In this document: in pieces, positions 41,382-52,211 of the stretch
Layout of the letters: each line of letters begins with the position of its first letter
How positions within the stretch are numbered: the stretch's first letter is position 1
Origin: Gammaproteobacteria bacterium
GTDB taxonomy: Bacteria > Pseudomonadota > Gammaproteobacteria > Pseudomonadales > Pseudohongiellaceae
Direction: 5' to 3'
Assembly (NCBI GenBank): GCA_018661465.1
Contig: JABJIC010000006.1
Span: 62,001-126,000, forward strand
DNA length: 64,000 nucleotides
Translations under genes and position numbers: made by a program
Notes under the pieces: generated by a model
What the model was told of the DNA's origin: nothing
The model's input: the letters and a program-made list of their open reading frames with translations, nothing else
Database searches by the model: none

Positions 41382-42801
41382 TTATAATAACGTACATATT
41401 GTTCCAGAAATGCGCCGCATAAAGACAATTCACTTTGTAGGTGTCGGCGGTGCCGGAATGTGTGGCATTGCCGAAGTGCTGCTGAACCAAGGCTATTCAA
41501 TTACTGGTTCAGACATTAAGGAGTCAGCGAATACCGAAAGGTTGGCTTCTATGGGGGCAAAAATATATATCGGTCATGATGCTGCCAACGTAGAAAGTGC
41601 AGATGTTGTCGTGTATTCAAGTGCGATTGATACCAAGAACCCAGAACTAAATGCTGCTGTGTCTAAAGCCAAGCCACTAATCGCACGAGCTGAAATGCTT
41701 GCTGAGCTAATGCGCTATAGGCATTCAATTGCGATCGCGGGAACCCATGGCAAGACTACGACAACGAGTATTGTCGCTTCTATTCTCGCAGAGGCGGGTT
41801 TCGACCCCACGTTTGTAATAGGGGGCCTCTTAAATAGTGCCGGGACCAATGCGAGACTAGGAGAGAGTCGTTATCTTGTTGCAGAGGCGGACGAGAGCGA
41901 TGCTTCCTTTATGCACTTACAGCCGATGGTTGCAGTTGTAACTAATATCGAAGCTGATCACATGAGTACTTATGGTGGGGACTTCGAAAACCTAAAGAAG
42001 TACTTTATCGAATTTCTTCATAATCTACCTTTTTATGGGCTGGTTGTTCTTTGCATCGATGACCCAACGGTCCGCGAGATACTTCCGCGAGTTTCCAAGC
42101 CAAAGCTCACTTATGGCTTCTCGGAAGATGCTGATTTCAGGATCGAAAACTTAAGGCAGCATGAAAGAATTACGGAATTTGATGTCTTTAGAAAAGATAA
42201 GCAGGATCACCTCTCAATTTCTCTGGGGATGCCGGGTAAACACAATGCATTGAATGCTACCGCAGCTGTAGTAATCGCCTGTGACGAGGGGATTGAAGAC
42301 AAAGACATTCAAAATGGCATCAAGAATTTTTCCGGAGTGGGACGACGATTTGATGTGCAGGGAGAGTTTGAAATTGAAGGCGGCTCGGTGCTGTTAATAG
42401 ATGATTATGGCCATCATCCAACCGAGGTTGCCGCAACGATCACAGCTTTGCGCGATGGCTGGCCTGACAACCGCCTGGTAATGATTTATCAGCCCCATAG
42501 ATATAGTCGAACCAAAGACTTGTATGAAGACTTCGTGGATGTACTGTGCGAGACCGACGTTTTACTTCTGCTCGAAGTTTATTCTGCAGGTGAGAAAAAG
42601 ATACCCGGAGCCGATTCAAGGAGTCTCTGCAGAAGTATCCGATTACGTGGAAAAGTGGATCCTGTGTACGTACAAAACGAGCCTGATGTTCATGAAATTT
42701 TGCAGGGTCTTTTGCTGCCAGGAGACATCGTTTTGACTCAGGGAGCCGGTTCAGTGGGTACTTTGGCCAAGCAATTGGCAGAAACGGGCTTTAAAGCATA
42801 A
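41374..42801 (+). CDS. murC: UDP-N-acetylmuramate:L-alanine ligase
   Basis: MurC adds L-alanine to UDP-MurNAc. The nucleotide-binding [19 protein letters not shown] motif [11 protein letters not shown] and DDYGHHPTE loop are typical. The preceding IVPEMRR is also conserved. I choose the ATG at 41374, which overlaps the murG stop; a TTG two codons earlier is possible. The product is about 475 residues. Confidence 0.97.
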   Translation: MADYNNVHIVPEMRRIKTIHFVGVGGAGMCGIAEVLLNQGYSITGSDIKESANTERLASMGAKIYIGHDAANVESADVVVYSSAIDTKNPELNAAVSKAKPLIARAEMLAELMRYRHSIAIAGTHGKTTTTSIVASILAEAGFDPTFVIGGLLNSAGTNARLGESRYLVAEADESDASFMHLQPMVAVVTNIEADHMSTYGGDFENLKKYFIEFLHNLPFYGLVVLCIDDPTVREILPRVSKPKLTYGFSEDADFRIENLRQHERITEFDVFRKDKQDHLSISLGMPGKHNALNATAAVVIACDEGIEDKDIQNGIKNFSGVGRRFDVQGEFEIEGGSVLLIDDYGHHPTEVAATITALRDGWPDNRLVMIYQPHRYSRTKDLYEDFVDVLCETDVLLLLEVYSAGEKKIPGADSRSLCRSIRLRGKVDPVYVQNEPDVHEILQGLLLPGDIVLTQGAGSVGTLAKQLAETGFKA

Positions 42802-42853
42802 TTAATTGATTTTTATAGAAGAATTTAACGATTTTAAGTCAAGAAATAGTGAT

Positions 42854-43798
42854 ATGAGAACGATAAATAGAGATGAATTAGTAGCAAAATTGGGGCATGT
42901 AGTTGTCCTCAATGGCGGGCTGTCAGCAGAGCGGGAAATCTCCCTAATAAGTGGGCGCGCAGTTTTTAATGGATTGCAGCGTTTGGGGGTGAATTCGTCC
43001 TTGCTAGATGTTGATGCTGATATTGCCCAAGAGCTTGAAAGGGCGAAGCCAGACCTCGTTCTCAATATGCTCCATGGTCAAGGTGGCGAAGATGGAGTGA
43101 TTCAGGGGTTTCTTGAAACCCTGGGGCTGCCATACACAGGGAGTGGAGTTCTCGCTTCTGCTCTGGCGATGGACAAGATCCAGAGCAAATTGATTTGGCG
43201 ACAACATGGATTGAGAACTGCTGATTTTATTGAGCTCGGTACAGGCACAGATTGGCAGTCAGTCATCGATAAATTGGGAAAGCTTATTGTAAAGCCGGTA
43301 AATGGTGGTTCCAGTATCGGCATAGCAATTGTTGAAGATGCAGATTCTCTAAAGAAGCAATATTACATTGCAAGAGAGTTGGATTCGAGAGTAATGGCTG
43401 AACAGTTTATTGAAGGTTTGGAGTTTTCAGTTCCGGTAATACAGGACCAAGTATTTCCAACAGTCCAGATGGAAACGAGAAAACAATTTTTTGACTTCGA
43501 AGCAAAGTATGTTGATGAGGACACGAAGATTATTTGTCCTCCTAAGTTTGAAGGAAACAAGCAGCAAGAGCTCAATGAGCTAGTGCTTGCTGCATTTCAA
43601 AGTTTAGGGTGTAAAGGGTTAGCAAGGGTAGACGTAATGCAGGATTCAAATGGCGACTTTTATCTACTGGAGCTAAATACCATTCCGGGAATGACCGAAC
43701 ATAGCTTTGTTCCAATGTCTGCTAAAGAAACAGGTATTAGTTTTGATGAATTACTCCTGAAAATCCTGGACGCTGAATTGGCGTTGAATTCAAAATGA
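42854..43798 (+). CDS. ddl: D-alanine:D-alanine ligase
   Basis: Ddl is an ATP-grasp enzyme making the D-Ala-D-Ala of the pentapeptide. VLNGGLSAEREISL, the lid region VKPVNGGSSIG and LLELNTIPGMTEHS are complete, the last containing the Mg2+-binding Glu/Asn. I prefer ATG 42854 (about 314 residues). A TTG at 42806 would add 16 residues without homology. The stop overlaps the ftsQ ATG. Confidence 0.97.
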   Translation: MRTINRDELVAKLGHVVVLNGGLSAEREISLISGRAVFNGLQRLGVNSSLLDVDADIAQELERAKPDLVLNMLHGQGGEDGVIQGFLETLGLPYTGSGVLASALAMDKIQSKLIWRQHGLRTADFIELGTGTDWQSVIDKLGKLIVKPVNGGSSIGIAIVEDADSLKKQYYIARELDSRVMAEQFIEGLEFSVPVIQDQVFPTVQMETRKQFFDFEAKYVDEDTKIICPPKFEGNKQQELNELVLAAFQSLGCKGLARVDVMQDSNGDFYLLELNTIPGMTEHSFVPMSAKETGISFDELLLKILDAELALNSK

Positions 43799-44601
43799 GT
43801 GCACCGAGACATACAAAGAGTGGCATGCGTGCAACCAAACGTATTCCACTTCAAAACAGGCAGCCACTTAAGCTGAAGTATTCGCCTAAGCGAAATCTTG
43901 TTTTGTTAACTGCATTTGGTTTAAGCCTGGGACTTTTAGTGACGCAATATAATCAGGAAATTTCCCTGTTTATGAACCGCCCCGTGAGCAAGGTAAGAAT
44001 GGAGAACAGCTGGCAACATATTGGTGAGTCAGAAATCCGTCAGCGACTTTCAAATTATATGGGTGAAGGCTTTTTTGATTTTGATGTAGAGGGAGTTAAA
44101 TCTGAGCTAGAGAGTCATTCCTGGGTTTCATCAGTTTCGGCGAAACGTGTATGGCCTGACACACTTTCACTACAGATCAACGAACAAGTCGCTATAGCCC
44201 GCTGGGGAGAACGTCAACTTCTTAATCAGTATGGTGAGATTTTTGAACCGGAAAACGTAACAACGCAAGCTAATTTACCTGTGCTTACAGGACCGGAAAA
44301 CAGTCAATTCGAAGTGATGGAGCAGTATCAGAAGCTTAGTCAGCTCCTTTTTCCCTCTGCGCTCAGGTTGTCCGGGCTTTATTTGAGCAAAAGGGGTAGT
44401 TGGGAGCTTGAATTGAATGACAGGTTGGGAGTAATTGTTGGAAGGGTAGATGTACTCGAAAGGACTCAAAGATTTGTAGACTTTCACAATGTTCAGAACA
44501 ACGAACAAATAGCACTGATCGAATCAGTAGACTTACGATATAGCAATGGAATTGCAGTACAAAATGCAGAGCCAGATTTAACAGAAATTGCAGCAAGGTA
44601 A
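43795..44601 (+). CDS. ftsQ: Cell division protein FtsQ
   Basis: This bitopic protein of 268 residues has a basic cytoplasmic tail, a membrane helix (about 35-50), a POTRA domain (WQHIGESEIRQRLSNYMGEGFFDFD and following) and a beta domain. The motif WVSSVSAKRVWPDTLSLQI is characteristic. FtsQ with FtsB and FtsL controls FtsWI. It lies between ddl and ftsA as in the canonical cluster. Confidence 0.95.
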   Translation: MSAPRHTKSGMRATKRIPLQNRQPLKLKYSPKRNLVLLTAFGLSLGLLVTQYNQEISLFMNRPVSKVRMENSWQHIGESEIRQRLSNYMGEGFFDFDVEGVKSELESHSWVSSVSAKRVWPDTLSLQINEQVAIARWGERQLLNQYGEIFEPENVTTQANLPVLTGPENSQFEVMEQYQKLSQLLFPSALRLSGLYLSKRGSWELELNDRLGVIVGRVDVLERTQRFVDFHNVQNNEQIALIESVDLRYSNGIAVQNAEPDLTEIAAR

Positions 44602-44649
44602 ATAATAAACCAGGAATCAATAGCGCTCAGCTACCTGGAGAAACCATTT

Positions 44650-45885
44650 ATGAATGAATCAGTAAACGAAAATATGATAGTCGGACTCGATATCGGTACA
44701 TCGAAGGTCGTCGCTATTGTTGGTGAAATAAACGATAGCGGTGGCCTGGACATTGTTGGCATTGGTAGTCACCAGTCCCGAGGTTTGAAAAAGGGAACGG
44801 TAGTCAATATCGAGTCCACTGTTGAATCTATTCAGCGAGCCATTGAGGAAGCTGAATTAATGGCGGGGTGTCAAATTCATTCTGTCTATGCAGGTATCGC
44901 TGGGAGTCATATCAGAAGTATGAATTCCCACGGAATAGTTGCCATAAGAGATGGCGAGGTAATGAGAGCAGACATTGAGAGAGTGATTGATGCTGCTCAG
45001 GCTGTTGCTATTCCGGCGGACCAAAAAGTTCTCCACATACTTCCCCAGGAATACATCATTGATTCCCAGGAAGGTGTTAAAGAGCCTCTAGGAATGTCGG
45101 GTGTTCGATTGGAAGCTAAAGTACATCTAGTAACCTGTGCAATAAATGCTGTTCAAAACATTGAAAAATGTATCAAGCGATGCGGGCTAGATACTGATGA
45201 AATTATTTTGGAACAGCTGGCTTCAGCCTATGCCGTATTAACCGAAGATGAAAAAGAATTGGGTGTATGTCTAGTTGATATCGGTGGCGGTACTACTGAC
45301 ATCGCAATTTTCACCGAAGGGGCAATTCGTCATACCGGTGTAATTCCCATAGCGGGAGATCAGGTGACTAATGACATCGCCATGGCGCTCAGAACACCTA
45401 CAGAGAATGCAGAAGATATCAAAATAAAGTACGCCTGTGCTTTGACTCAACTAGCCAGCGCTAATGACACGATTAAAGTTCCAAGTGTCGGTGATCGTCC
45501 TCCACGGGAACTTTCGAGACAGGCTTTGGCGGAAGTTGTCGAGCCTCGATATGACGAATTATTCACCTTGGTACAGGCTGAGCTGCAGCGAAGTGGTTTT
45601 GAAAACTTGCTTGCGGCGGGTGTAGTCCTAACTGGTGGAACCAGCAAAATGGAAGGTGTAGTTGAATTGGCAGAAGAAATATTTCATGCGCCAGTTAGGA
45701 TAGGAAAACCTAATAATGTCAATGGATTAGCCGATATTGTAAGAAACCCGATTTATTCTACTGGTGTTGGGTTATTACTCTATGGGCTAAAGCAGTATCA
45801 GGAACGAGGCGGAATTGATTCCAAGCAGGAACCACAGATTCAGATGGTGGATCGAGTGAAAAATTGGTTCCAGGGTAATTTTTAA
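44650..45885 (+). CDS. ftsA: Cell division protein FtsA
   Basis: FtsA is an actin-like ATPase of 411 residues that ties FtsZ to the membrane. Phosphate motifs are VGLDIGTSKVVAIVGE at the start and LVDIGGGTTDIAIF in the middle. The C-terminal amphipathic membrane-targeting helix ends VKNWFQGNF. It is followed by ftsZ after 55 bases. Confidence 0.98.
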   Translation: MNESVNENMIVGLDIGTSKVVAIVGEINDSGGLDIVGIGSHQSRGLKKGTVVNIESTVESIQRAIEEAELMAGCQIHSVYAGIAGSHIRSMNSHGIVAIRDGEVMRADIERVIDAAQAVAIPADQKVLHILPQEYIIDSQEGVKEPLGMSGVRLEAKVHLVTCAINAVQNIEKCIKRCGLDTDEIILEQLASAYAVLTEDEKELGVCLVDIGGGTTDIAIFTEGAIRHTGVIPIAGDQVTNDIAMALRTPTENAEDIKIKYACALTQLASANDTIKVPSVGDRPPRELSRQALAEVVEPRYDELFTLVQAELQRSGFENLLAAGVVLTGGTSKMEGVVELAEEIFHAPVRIGKPNNVNGLADIVRNPIYSTGVGLLLYGLKQYQERGGIDSKQEPQIQMVDRVKNWFQGNF

Positions 45886-45940
45886 TTAGTAATTTTAACC
45901 AACACAAGTTAAAGAATTTTATAAATAATAAGGGGGCTAT

Positions 45941-47092
45941 ATGTTCGAATTAGTCGAAAATCTCACGCAAAGCGCCGAGATCAAAGTTATCGGTGTAGGT
46001 GGTGGTGGCGGAAACGCAGTCCATCACATGATCAATAATGAGGTTGATGGAGTTGAGTTCATTTGTGCAAACACTGACTCGCAAGCTCTAAGTAATCTCA
46101 AGGCTAAAACCATCTTGCAGATGGGAAGCAATATCACAAAAGGTTTGGGTGCTGGTGCAGACCCGGAGAGAGGTCGGCAAGCCGCCCTTGAAGACCGTGA
46201 TGAAATTGCAGAGATTCTTGCTGGCGCTGACATGGTATTTATTACTGCCGGCATGGGGGGAGGTACCGGAACAGGTGCTGCTCCAATCGTTGCTGAAGTA
46301 GCGAGAGAACTTGGCATATTAACTGTTGCTGTTGTAACCCGGCCATTTTCCTTTGAAGGTAAGAAGCGTTCCGCAATTGCAGATGAGGGGATACGTCAAT
46401 TATCTGAGCAGGTAGATTCTTTAATTACCATTCCAAATGAAAAATTGATGGATGTTCTTGGTAAAGAAGCTTCCTTGTTGGAAGCATTCAAAGCAGCAAA
46501 TGATGTATTACTCGGTGCAGTAAAAGGAATCGCTGACTTAATCATGAATAAGGGCATGATCAACGTGGATTTTGCCGATGTAAAAACTGTTATGTCTGAA
46601 ATGGGCATGGCGATGATGGGAACGGGGACTGCCGTTGGCGAAGATAGGGCAAGACTCGCTGCAGAGGCCGCTATTCGGAGCCCGCTGCTGGAAGACGTAA
46701 ATCTTCAGGGCGCTAGGGGCATACTGGTTAATATTACTGCTGGTGAGAACCTCTCCTTGGGCGAATTCTCTGAAGTTGGCGATACAATTGAAGAGTTTGC
46801 TTCTGAAGATGCAACGGTAGTTGTTGGAACTGTCATTGATCCAAGCCTGGATAGTGAGATGAGGGTAACGGTTGTTGCCACTGGTCTTAATTCTGAATAT
46901 GCAATTCCCACGAAGGTCGTGGATAACACTCAGAAAGAAACTTCCACAGACTACAGAAACCTGGACCGACCAGCGATTCTTCGCAATAGGGAATCAGCGG
47001 AGCCAGCGCCAGTAATGGCACAAGCTGCAGGTGCAGAGACTGATATGGATTATCTGGATATTCCGGCTTTCTTAAGAAGGCAGGCTGATTAA
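45941..47092 (+). CDS. ftsZ: Cell division GTPase FtsZ
   Basis: This tubulin homologue of 383 residues polymerises into the Z-ring. The GTP motif GMGGGTGTGAAP (about 105-116), the T7 synergy loop with NVDFADV, and the C-terminal conserved peptide DYLDIPAFLRRQAD, which binds FtsA and ZipA, are all present. The variable linker before the peptide is short (about 50 residues). Confidence 0.99.
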   Translation: MFELVENLTQSAEIKVIGVGGGGGNAVHHMINNEVDGVEFICANTDSQALSNLKAKTILQMGSNITKGLGAGADPERGRQAALEDRDEIAEILAGADMVFITAGMGGGTGTGAAPIVAEVARELGILTVAVVTRPFSFEGKKRSAIADEGIRQLSEQVDSLITIPNEKLMDVLGKEASLLEAFKAANDVLLGAVKGIADLIMNKGMINVDFADVKTVMSEMGMAMMGTGTAVGEDRARLAAEAAIRSPLLEDVNLQGARGILVNITAGENLSLGEFSEVGDTIEEFASEDATVVVGTVIDPSLDSEMRVTVVATGLNSEYAIPTKVVDNTQKETSTDYRNLDRPAILRNRESAEPAPVMAQAAGAETDMDYLDIPAFLRRQAD

Positions 47093-47322
47093 GCTGCCTT
47101 TTTCCGGGGAATTGAAAGATTTTCCTGTCCCTCCTGCTCTTTAGTAACAATGTAAGCTAGAAGAGTAAGGATTTGCGGTTCGGAGATATCTTCCCATATA
47201 TTGGGTTCTGGCGTGGAGTTTGATACTATGCGTCAGCTTTGTAACAGTCCGATTTCTTAGACGAAAAAGGGAACGAACCCGAATTTTGCTGGTCTATACA
47301 GCAAAGGCACCGCAGAAGACCT

Positions 47323-48234
47323 ATGCTAAAACAAAGAACACTCAAAAATGTGATTCGAGCAACCGGTGTCGGCCTGCACACCGGTGAAAAAGTTTATCTC
47401 ACACTACGTCCCGCTCCGGTTAATACCGGAATAGTTTTCACTCGAGTTGATCTCGAAGTTCCCGTGCAAATTGAAGCCATAGCTGCGAATGTCGGAGACA
47501 CAACCTTGTCTACCTGCCTGGTGAAAGATGACGTCAGGATTTCTACAATCGAACACTTGATGTCAGCGATGTCCGGTCTCGGCATTGATAATGCTTATGT
47601 GGATGTGAGCGCAGCTGAAGTTCCAATAATGGATGGCAGCGCTGGACCATTTGTATTCTTGATTCAATCTGCCGGTATCGAAGAACAACCGGCAGCGAAG
47701 AAATTCATTAAGATACTCAAGCCATTAACGTTAGAACATGGGGACAAGGCTGTAAGCCTAGAGCCATTTGACGGATTCAAAGTTAGTTACACACTTCTTT
47801 ACGATCACCCCGTTTATAAAAATCACACCACGAGCGCCACCATCGACTTCTCAAGTACGTCTTTTGTAAAAGAAGTCAGTCGAGCACGTACATTCGGATT
47901 CATGCACGAATTTGAAGAACTGCGAAACCGAAATCTGGCATTAGGTGCCAGCATGGATAATGCAATTGCCGTTGGTGATTACAAAGTCTTGAATGAAGAC
48001 GGACTTCGATACGAAGACGAATTTGTAAAACACAAAATCCTCGATTCTATTGGCGATTTGTACCTCCTTGGGAACAGCTTGATAGGTGAGTTCAAGGGAT
48101 ATAAATCTGGACATGCCCTGAATAATGCTTTATTAAGAATGCTCGAAGTAAATCAGGATGCATGGGAAATCGTCAGTTTCGACACGGAATCAAATGTACC
48201 GATTTCATATATGAAGCCGGTACTCGCTGCGTAG
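47323..48234 (+). CDS. lpxC: UDP-3-O-acyl-N-acetylglucosamine deacetylase LpxC
   Basis: LpxC is the zinc enzyme for the committed step of lipid A synthesis. Its 303 residues include [16 protein letters not shown] (first zinc His), [15 protein letters not shown] (second His and Asp) and [11 protein letters not shown] (catalytic His). It follows ftsZ after 230 bases that probably hold its own promoter, although I could not define one. The ftsZ-lpxC-secA order is standard. Confidence 0.98.
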   Translation: MLKQRTLKNVIRATGVGLHTGEKVYLTLRPAPVNTGIVFTRVDLEVPVQIEAIAANVGDTTLSTCLVKDDVRISTIEHLMSAMSGLGIDNAYVDVSAAEVPIMDGSAGPFVFLIQSAGIEEQPAAKKFIKILKPLTLEHGDKAVSLEPFDGFKVSYTLLYDHPVYKNHTTSATIDFSSTSFVKEVSRARTFGFMHEFEELRNRNLALGASMDNAIAVGDYKVLNEDGLRYEDEFVKHKILDSIGDLYLLGNSLIGEFKGYKSGHALNNALLRMLEVNQDAWEIVSFDTESNVPISYMKPVLAA

Positions 48235-48337
48235 TAAGTAACCTACTGATTTATAACACTATATTTAACGGTGTTGAAATATTTCTTATCAACCCCAAAT
48301 GTAGTGTATTAGCCGAAATTCTGAGAATAACGCCTGA

Positions 48338-49267
48338 ATGAAAGTAATATTAGTTGACCAGCGCCACGGTCACACAAAAACTATTGTCCTCAAAGGCTGG
48401 CTGAAAGGCCTGCTTTCTTTATGCCTGCTCGGTACTCCCGTCGCTCTGGGATACTTTGGTTATCAATTCGCTGTTTCACAAAATTCCGGAATCTTCACCG
48501 AGGAGTCCGCTCGTAATTGGGAACAGCAAATCAGGTTTCAAGCTGAACAGTTAACAGAAATAAAACAAGAATCTGAAGAACAGTTGGAAGCGTTGACTCT
48601 GCGATTGGCAATGTTGCAAGCCCGTTTGGTTCGACTCGATGCTGTAGGCGAGCGAGTTACTTCAATAGCGAACTTGGACACTGGAGAATTTAACTTCAGC
48701 GAACCTGTTGCTCTGGGGGGGCCACTTCTCGGTGATACGCGAGCGCCAACGTCGAATGAACTCATGGATTCGGTCTATCTGTTGGAAAGGCAACTCGAAG
48801 ATCGCCAGCAACAGCTGCAAATCTTGGAAAGCCTGATGACCGACCGGAAAATCCAGTCCGATGTTTTCCTGGCCGGCAGACCTGTAAATAATGGATGGAT
48901 AGCTTCACGATTTGGTCAACGACTAGATCCGATTACCGGACAGCTCGCCTTTCATGGCGGGGTAGATTTCACTACTGGTAAAGCTGGCGCAGAAATCAAT
49001 ACGGTAGCTGCAGGAGTTATAACCTGGTCGGGGCCTCGCACTGATTACGGTTTGATGGTTGAAGTGAATCACGGCAATGGGTTCACTACTAGATATGCCC
49101 ATTCAGAGAAAGTCCTGGTTGAAGTCGGTGATATTGTAAAGAAGGGACAAAATATTGCCCTTGTAGGATCCACCGGAAGAAGTACTGGTCCTCATGTACA
49201 TTTCGAAGTTTATAAGAACGGAAGAATCGTTGACCCAGCTGCCTATATTCATAGAACAGCCAGATAA
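48338..49267 (+). CDS. M23-family murein endopeptidase, membrane-anchored
   Basis: The 309-residue protein has an N-terminal membrane helix (about 24-44), a coiled coil (about 60-95), a second helix (about 145-170) and a C-terminal LytM/M23 domain (about 195-300). Zinc ligands look intact: HGGVDF supplies His and Asp, and GPHVHFEVYKNG supplies the HxH. It is predicted to cleave peptidoglycan cross-links or to activate amidases. Position between lpxC and secA is conserved in Pseudomonas relatives. No member-specific name is justified. Confidence 0.9.
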   Translation: MKVILVDQRHGHTKTIVLKGWLKGLLSLCLLGTPVALGYFGYQFAVSQNSGIFTEESARNWEQQIRFQAEQLTEIKQESEEQLEALTLRLAMLQARLVRLDAVGERVTSIANLDTGEFNFSEPVALGGPLLGDTRAPTSNELMDSVYLLERQLEDRQQQLQILESLMTDRKIQSDVFLAGRPVNNGWIASRFGQRLDPITGQLAFHGGVDFTTGKAGAEINTVAAGVITWSGPRTDYGLMVEVNHGNGFTTRYAHSEKVLVEVGDIVKKGQNIALVGSTGRSTGPHVHFEVYKNGRIVDPAAYIHRTAR

Positions 49268-49303
49268 TCCCCACCACCTCAATATACTCCAGCGTATGTC
49301 TCT

Positions 49304-49320
49304 AAAAGCCTCAGGCTTTT
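49304..49320 (+). terminator. Hairpin after the M23 peptidase gene
   Basis: AAAAGCC (49304-49310) and GGCTTTT (49314-49320) form a seven-pair stem with a three-base loop, ending in four T residues. It lies 37 bases beyond the peptidase stop and 64 before secA. It is a plausible but short rho-independent terminator. Confidence 0.5.
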
Positions 49321-49383
49321 GATTCCATATAGTCTGGATGCTTCAAGCTAGACTAAATTAACTAATATTCCAGAAAAAACATT

Positions 49384-52170
49384 ATGAGCATACTTAACAA
49401 AATATTTGGCAGTAGCAATTCACGTAAGCTGAAAAAGCTAAGTCGCATTGTCACTGTAATTAATAGTCATGAAGAATCTATCAAAGCTCTTTCTGATGAC
49501 GCACTTAAGCAAAAGACTGAAGAATTCAAGCAGCGATTCGACGGTGGTGAGTCCTTGGAAGCTCTGCTTCCTGAAGCTTTCGCGGTAGTCCGTGAGGCCG
49601 GTGTGCGCGTTATGGGAATGAGACACTTTGATGTGCAAATGATTGGGGGAGTCGTACTCAATGAAGGCAGCATATCTGAGATGAGAACTGGTGAAGGCAA
49701 GACGCTAATGGCTACGCTTCCCGCATATCTCAATGGCCTAACTGGTAAAGGTGTTCATATTGTCACGGTTAATGAATACCTTGCAGAACGTGACGCAAAC
49801 TGGATGCGTCCTCTTTACGAGTTTCTTGGACTTAGCGTTGGAATAATCGCTTCTGGTCAAAATCCAGAGGACAAGAAGGCTGCTTACGATTCTTCAATTA
49901 CATACGGCACTAATAACGAATTCGGATTCGACTATCTTCGCGACAATATGGCATTTCGTCTTGACGATAAGATGCAGAGGGAATTAAATTTTGCAGTAGT
50001 GGACGAAGTCGATTCGATTCTCATCGATGAGGCTAGAACACCTCTCATTATCTCTGGCGCAGCAGAGAATAGCTCAGAGCTTTATGTAGCAATCAATCAA
50101 CTAATACCTAAATTGGAAATGGGTGAAAAAGTTGAAAAGTCCAAGATGGAGATGATGGACAAGAATTTTGTTCCTGAAGAATCAGGTCATTTTTCTGTCG
50201 ACGAAAAAAGTCGACAAGTAGAATTGACAGAGACAGGGCATGAGTTTGTAGAAGATCTTCTTATCAAGAAGAAACTTCTAGACGAGGGAGAGTCTCTCTA
50301 TGCAGCAACAAATCTTTCCTTATTACACCACGTACATGCTGCTCTTAAGGCCCATCATCTCTTTCATCGAGATATAGAATACATAGTTCAAGAAAAACGA
50401 ATCGTTCTAATCGATGAGCACACGGGTAGAACAATGGAAGGGCGAAGGCTGTCTGAGGGTATGCATCAAGCGTTGGAAGCCAAGGAAAAACTGGAAATTC
50501 AAAGTGAGAGCCAGACTCTGGCCTCTACCACTTTCCAGAACTATTTCCGCCTCTATAACACCCTTTCCGGAATGACGGGTACTGCAGACACCGAGGCATT
50601 CGAATTCAGTCAAATTTATGGTCTAAACGTCGTTGTTATTCCAACCAATATGCCGATGGTCAGAGACGATGCTAACGACCTTATCTACCTGACTATGGAT
50701 GAGAAGCTCGAAGCTATCGTTGAGGATATCTCCGAGATCAGCAAAGCCGGTGCCCCGGTTCTGGTTGGAACTGCATCCATCGATACTTCAGAAATCATTT
50801 CCAAATACTTGACTGAGAATAAGATTGAGCATGAAGTGCTCAATGCGAAATTTCACCAGAGGGAAGCACAGATTATTGCTGAGGCCGGTAGGCCCGGAGT
50901 CGTAACTATTGCTACTAATATGGCTGGCCGAGGAACAGATATAGTTCTCGGTGGTAAGTGGGAAGCAGAGATCGCCGAGCTTGAAAATCCAACTGAAGAA
51001 CAAATCAGCAATATCAAGACTGAATGGCAAAAGCGTCACGACACAGTTATTAAAGCTGGCGGCCTACACATTATCGGTACTGAGCGCCATGAATCTAGAC
51101 GCATAGACAATCAGCTCAGGGGACGTTCTGGCCGTCAGGGTGATCCAGGTTATTCGAGATTTTACCTTTCGATGGAAGATAATCTGTTAAGAATATTCGC
51201 CACAGATGGTGTTAAGAACTTCATGCGGCGTTTGGGAATGGAGCGAGGAGAAGCGATTGAGCATGGAATGGTAACGCGCTCCATTGAGAAAGCGCAGCGA
51301 AAAGTTGAAGGTAGAAACTTTGATATCAGAAAGCAGCTGCTTGAATACGATAACGTGGCTAATGATCAACGAACGATTATTTATCGTCAACGAAACGAAT
51401 TAATGGCCAGCGAGGATATCACCGAACTGCTGGATGATATGCGTGATGATGTGGTTTCCCAACTTGTTGATGACCACATTCCTCCTCAAAGTGTTCCTGA
51501 GCAATGGGATGTTGAAGGTCTGGAGACGAGTATCGATGCAGAATTTTCTTCACAACAGCCAGTTCAGCAGTGGTTGGATGAGGATGATCAGTTATACGAA
51601 GACCAGTTGAAGCAACGTATCAATGTCAATCTGACTGAAGAATACGTGGATAAATGTACCGCGATAGGTGAAAAAATGCGCGGCTTCGAGAAGCAAATCA
51701 CTTTGCAGATTCTCGATGGTCTTTGGAAAGACCATTTGGCTACCATGGATCACTTAAGACAAGGAATTTTCCTTCGTAGTTATGGCGGCAAGAATCCGAG
51801 GCAAGAATACAAGCGAGAAGCATTCGCCTTATTTCAGGATTTGATGACCAATCTTCAACAGGAAGTTGTGAAGGTCTTGAGTCACGTAAAAATCAGGCAA
51901 GAAGACGAGGCCGATGCAATTGAGCGACAAAGAGCAGAAGAGCGAGCCCGGGCTCAAGTGAACTTTCAGCATCAAGAGGTTTCAGCCTTGAGCGACGCTG
52001 CGGCAAGTGAAGGAGCCAATGCTGATAGTCCTGGCGGTGGTGCTACTGCTGGTGGCAATGAAGAGAAGCAATCTCCATTCGTGCGGGGAATGGCAAAAGT
52101 TGGCAGAAATGATCCTTGTCCTTGTGGTTCAGGTAAGAAATTCAAAGCCTGCCACGGAAAAATTTCTTAG
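49384..52170 (+). CDS. secA: Preprotein translocase ATPase SecA
   Basis: SecA is the motor that pushes preproteins through SecYEG. The 928-residue protein has the Walker [12 protein letters not shown] (about 100), DEAD-type [13 protein letters not shown], the helicase motif [10 protein letters not shown], the IRQ-type region and a C-terminal zinc domain [15 protein letters not shown] glycine/serine-rich linker (about 880-905) precedes it. No secM-like regulator is seen upstream; the M23 peptidase gene is there instead. Confidence 0.99.
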   Translation: MSILNKIFGSSNSRKLKKLSRIVTVINSHEESIKALSDDALKQKTEEFKQRFDGGESLEALLPEAFAVVREAGVRVMGMRHFDVQMIGGVVLNEGSISEMRTGEGKTLMATLPAYLNGLTGKGVHIVTVNEYLAERDANWMRPLYEFLGLSVGIIASGQNPEDKKAAYDSSITYGTNNEFGFDYLRDNMAFRLDDKMQRELNFAVVDEVDSILIDEARTPLIISGAAENSSELYVAINQLIPKLEMGEKVEKSKMEMMDKNFVPEESGHFSVDEKSRQVELTETGHEFVEDLLIKKKLLDEGESLYAATNLSLLHHVHAALKAHHLFHRDIEYIVQEKRIVLIDEHTGRTMEGRRLSEGMHQALEAKEKLEIQSESQTLASTTFQNYFRLYNTLSGMTGTADTEAFEFSQIYGLNVVVIPTNMPMVRDDANDLIYLTMDEKLEAIVEDISEISKAGAPVLVGTASIDTSEIISKYLTENKIEHEVLNAKFHQREAQIIAEAGRPGVVTIATNMAGRGTDIVLGGKWEAEIAELENPTEEQISNIKTEWQKRHDTVIKAGGLHIIGTERHESRRIDNQLRGRSGRQGDPGYSRFYLSMEDNLLRIFATDGVKNFMRRLGMERGEAIEHGMVTRSIEKAQRKVEGRNFDIRKQLLEYDNVANDQRTIIYRQRNELMASEDITELLDDMRDDVVSQLVDDHIPPQSVPEQWDVEGLETSIDAEFSSQQPVQQWLDEDDQLYEDQLKQRINVNLTEEYVDKCTAIGEKMRGFEKQITLQILDGLWKDHLATMDHLRQGIFLRSYGGKNPRQEYKREAFALFQDLMTNLQQEVVKVLSHVKIRQEDEADAIERQRAEERARAQVNFQHQEVSALSDAAASEGANADSPGGGATAGGNEEKQSPFVRGMAKVGRNDPCPCGSGKKFKACHGKIS

Positions 52171-52211
52171 TATTTTGTGTTTAAGAATTAAAGCTTGAAG
52201 AGTTAACGAAA

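Noticed and set aside
49319..49354. TTGATT and TAGACT as a secA promoter
   Set aside because: The spacer is 24 bases, far from the 16-18 needed for sigma-70.
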